Assembly (NCBI RefSeq): GCF_002005225.1
Contig: NZ_CP019724.1
Coordinates: 992,001 to 1,056,000 of the forward strand
Length of the DNA: 64,000 bases
Direction of reading: 5' to 3'
From: Streptomyces pactum
GTDB taxonomy: Bacteria; Actinomycetota; Actinomycetes; Streptomycetales; Streptomycetaceae
The notes under the pieces were generated by a model. That model saw nothing but the letters and a program-made list of their open reading frames with translations. It was not told the origin of the DNA and ran no database searches. This document shows, piece by piece, positions 62,165-64,000 of this stretch. The translations under genes were made by a program, and so were the position numbers. Each line of letters opens with the position of its first letter. The first letter of the stretch is position 1.

Positions 62165-62941
62165 GTGTCCGCATTCACCATTGACGTGTCGAATCCGTTC
62201 CCCAGCGGGTTCACCGGTGGTATGGGTGGCCCCGGAACGGGAGGGCACCAGCCTCCCGAGTGGTACATCGAGTACGGCATGGACCTCGGCGCGGGTGCGA
62301 GCACGGCGGTGCACGCCGCGTTCGACGCCCATGTCACCAAGTACAGCCCGCACGACCCCTCGGCCGACAACGAGAAGGTCTACGGCGCCCAGATGTTCAT
62401 GCGCGCCCCGAACGACATGATGGGCGGCTTCTACACCCATCTCACGAACGTCCCGGAGGGGCTGGCCGTCGGCTCGCGGGTGTCCCGGGGGGACGTGCTC
62501 GGGCACGTCCACCGGTTCCCGCCCACGGCCTCGCATCTGCATCTGGCGCTGGTCGAGATCATCGGGGGCGCCCCCGGCGGCCGGTATCAGGGTGTCGATC
62601 TGTACCAGGCCTTCCTGGACACGGCGAACACCGGGACGGTCACCCCGGTCACCTTCCGTCAGGACGGGTCGCCGCCGGTTTCCGGAGGGGGCGGAGGCGG
62701 CGGGGGCGGGGGTTCGAAGGTGTTCCACCTCGGGTCGACGCGCGGCGTGCAGGAGGCACTGGCGGCCCTCGGCTTCGACCCCGGCGCCGCCGACGGCCTC
62801 GACGGTCCGAAGACCCGGGCGGCGACGACGGCGTTCCAGGGCAGCCACGGCCTGGCACAGGACGGCATCTGCGGAAGCGCGACCCGCGTGGCCCTGGCGA
62901 CGGCCCTGCGGGCGCGGGGGCTGCAGGCCGAGGGCGGATGA
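62165..62941 (+). CDS. LytM/M23-like peptidase with peptidoglycan-binding domain
   Basis: 258 residues. A degenerate M23 fold: EYGMDLGAGASTAVHAAFDAHVTKY, FYTHLTNVPEGLAVGSRVSRGDVLGHVH, and the HLHLAL zinc motif. A Gly-rich linker precedes a PG_binding_1 domain (about 195-250). GTG at 62165 is chosen because AAGGAG lies 8 bases upstream and homology begins there; the ATG at 62096 lacks a ribosome site. No signal peptide. Divergent from the lipase gene. Confidence 0.75.
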   Translation: MSAFTIDVSNPFPSGFTGGMGGPGTGGHQPPEWYIEYGMDLGAGASTAVHAAFDAHVTKYSPHDPSADNEKVYGAQMFMRAPNDMMGGFYTHLTNVPEGLAVGSRVSRGDVLGHVHRFPPTASHLHLALVEIIGGAPGGRYQGVDLYQAFLDTANTGTVTPVTFRQDGSPPVSGGGGGGGGGGSKVFHLGSTRGVQEALAALGFDPGAADGLDGPKTRAATTAFQGSHGLAQDGICGSATRVALATALRARGLQAEGG

Positions 62942-63385
62942 AGGGCCGCCAGGCGTCGGTCGAGAGGACGTTGGGCACCGGTCGGCCCGGGGCCGGGGTT
63001 CCACCTCGCGCAGTCGGCGTCGGAGAGGGGCGTGTTCCGGCTCGGTGCCGGCCAGGGCGAGTGGCCCTTCCGCGAACTCCGCCCGGCCCCAGCGACCGCG
63101 GTCCCGTCTCCGGCAGCACGAGTTCACCGCCGGGGCCGGTCCGGGCGGCGGCGCGGGTGGACCAGCGGCATCAGCGCGAGCAGGCCGGTGACCTCCCGCT
63201 CGGCGGGCAGCAGCCGGCGCAGGACATGTGCGGGGCCCGACGTCGAGCCACCCGATGCCACATCGGGCGGAACGATCGCGGAGAACGGTCAACGGGCGGC
63301 AACGAGCCACGCGCGGCCCCGCCCGCACCGGCCTGCCCTGAGGTCGGCACCACCTCGGCGATGCCCTCGGCGATGAGGGCCCGTG
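62942..63385. other. Gene-free stretch between convergent genes
   Basis: No credible gene. Several long open frames here are GC-driven and lack family matches. Confidence 0.5.
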
Positions 63386-64000
63386 TCAGGCGGTGGCGGG
63401 CACGGACGGTGCCGGCGGCTTCAGGCGGCCGGTTCGGTCCAGCCCGTACAGAGCGGCGGCACAGGCGAGGCCGAGGGCTGCCAGCGTGAGCCACGGCAGC
63501 GCCGCCATGCCCGCGGCACGGGCGGCGTCGAGCGCGGCTCCGGTGAGCAGATTGCCGAGGGTGATGCCGACGCCGCAGATGGTGTTGTAGAGCCCGTAGT
63601 GGGTGGCGACGAGGCGGCCACCGGAGAGGCTGACGATGGTGTCCATCTCGAACGGGTAGGCGATCATGGTCCCCAGCGCCAGCAGAAACGCGGCCAGCGT
63701 CGGCGGTACGGCGGCGAGCAGCCAGCGCCCGACCCCGCCGTCGGGTACCGGTACGGCCGTGGCCGCGAGCAGCGGCAGGAACGCGGCTCCCATGGTCAGC
63801 AGGCCCAAGCCGAGCGCGCGGCCGGGCTGCGTGCGCGCCTTGCACCAGGCGGTCACCTTCGTCTGGCCGAGGACGGTGCTCAGCCCGGAGACGGCGAACA
63901 GGACCGCGACCGCCGCGGTTCCGAAGTCCCCCTCGCCGCCCAGTCGCCGCACCTCCAGCGGCAACGCGAGATAGACCTGGAACGACATCACGTACGAGCC
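63386..64000 (-). CDS. MFS transporter, 5' end outside window
   Basis: At least 204 C-terminal residues of a major facilitator superfamily exporter. Several hydrophobic helices are visible (AVAVLFAVSGLSTVLG; LGLGLLTMGAAFLPLLAA; AALPWLTLAALGLACAAALYG) with the loop motif ARTQPGRALG. The frame stays open through base 64000, so the N-terminal half is missing. Substrate unknown. Not obviously linked to the injection system. Confidence 0.85.
   Translation of the reverse strand, partial: GSYVMSFQVYLALPLEVRRLGGEGDFGTAAVAVLFAVSGLSTVLGQTKVTAWCKARTQPGRALGLGLLTMGAAFLPLLAATAVPVPDGGVGRWLLAAVPPTLAAFLLALGTMIAYPFEMDTIVSLSGGRLVATHYGLYNTICGVGITLGNLLTGAALDAARAAGMAALPWLTLAALGLACAAALYGLDRTGRLKPPAPSVPATA

Overview
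The window reads as chromosomal DNA of a Streptomyces-type actinomycete. Third codon positions are almost all G or C, starts are often GTG, genes overlap by 4 to 20 bases, and the families present (whiJ-type regulator triad, DUF397, extracellular contractile injection system with DUF4255, CBM25 amylase) are typical of that genus. No rRNA, tRNA, CRISPR array or integrase was recognised.

Region 1 (1-11.2 kb) looks like the end of a C7-cyclitol (pseudosugar) gene cluster. A 4-alpha-glucanotransferase cut by the window edge is translationally coupled to a sugar-phosphate cyclase of the 2-epi-5-epi-valiolone synthase type. A cupin, a ROK kinase, an RmlD-like reductase, a GMC oxidoreductase and an aldo/keto reductase follow. 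After a strong terminator comes a secreted alpha-amylase with two CBM25 modules, with its own promoter and a MalR-like operator. A cyclase, a ROK kinase, an amylomaltase and a secreted amylase together recall acarbose-type loci. No aminotransferase or glycosyltransferase lies inside the window, so the rest of the cluster is probably to the left.

Region 2 (12.4-38.7 kb) is an accessory island rich in defence genes. It lies between two direct copies of a 30-base sequence (12373-12402 and 38680-38709, 28 of 30 identical). It holds a decayed modular gene and a frameshifted collagen-like gene, then a whiJ-type triad around a perfect 11-base palindrome. Next come a large PIN-like protein, a Phd/VapC toxin-antitoxin pair, an intact McrBC system, a three-gene operon built on an SMC/Rad50-like ATPase, and a large DUF2786 protein. 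An IS110-family element follows, then a second McrBC system broken by an internal deletion, a helicase with a RelE-like N-terminus, and an HTH-N6-methyltransferase. The island ends in a Wadjet JetD gene with only the ruined 3' end of jetC. The same near-palindrome lies upstream of both the SMC-like operon and the methyltransferase gene.

Region 3 (39.4-63 kb) is an extracellular contractile injection system (eCIS). The rightward block has sheath, tube, baseplate-hub chaperone-like protein, a long disordered protein, DUF4255 cap protein, CIS tube and LysM proteins, hub, spike, PAAR tip, gp25, two baseplate-J-type proteins, a tail-I-type protein and a DUF6519 protein. A convergent leftward block has a zinc-ribbon/proline-rich protein with a C-terminal membrane helix, a C2-like protein, a muramidase-like protein with a peptidoglycan-binding domain, and a lipase-like hydrolase. 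A rightward LytM/M23 peptidase follows. The second baseplate gene has a one-base frameshift in a G run, and no eCIS-type AAA+ ATPase or recognisable tape measure is present. The window ends inside a leftward MFS transporter gene.
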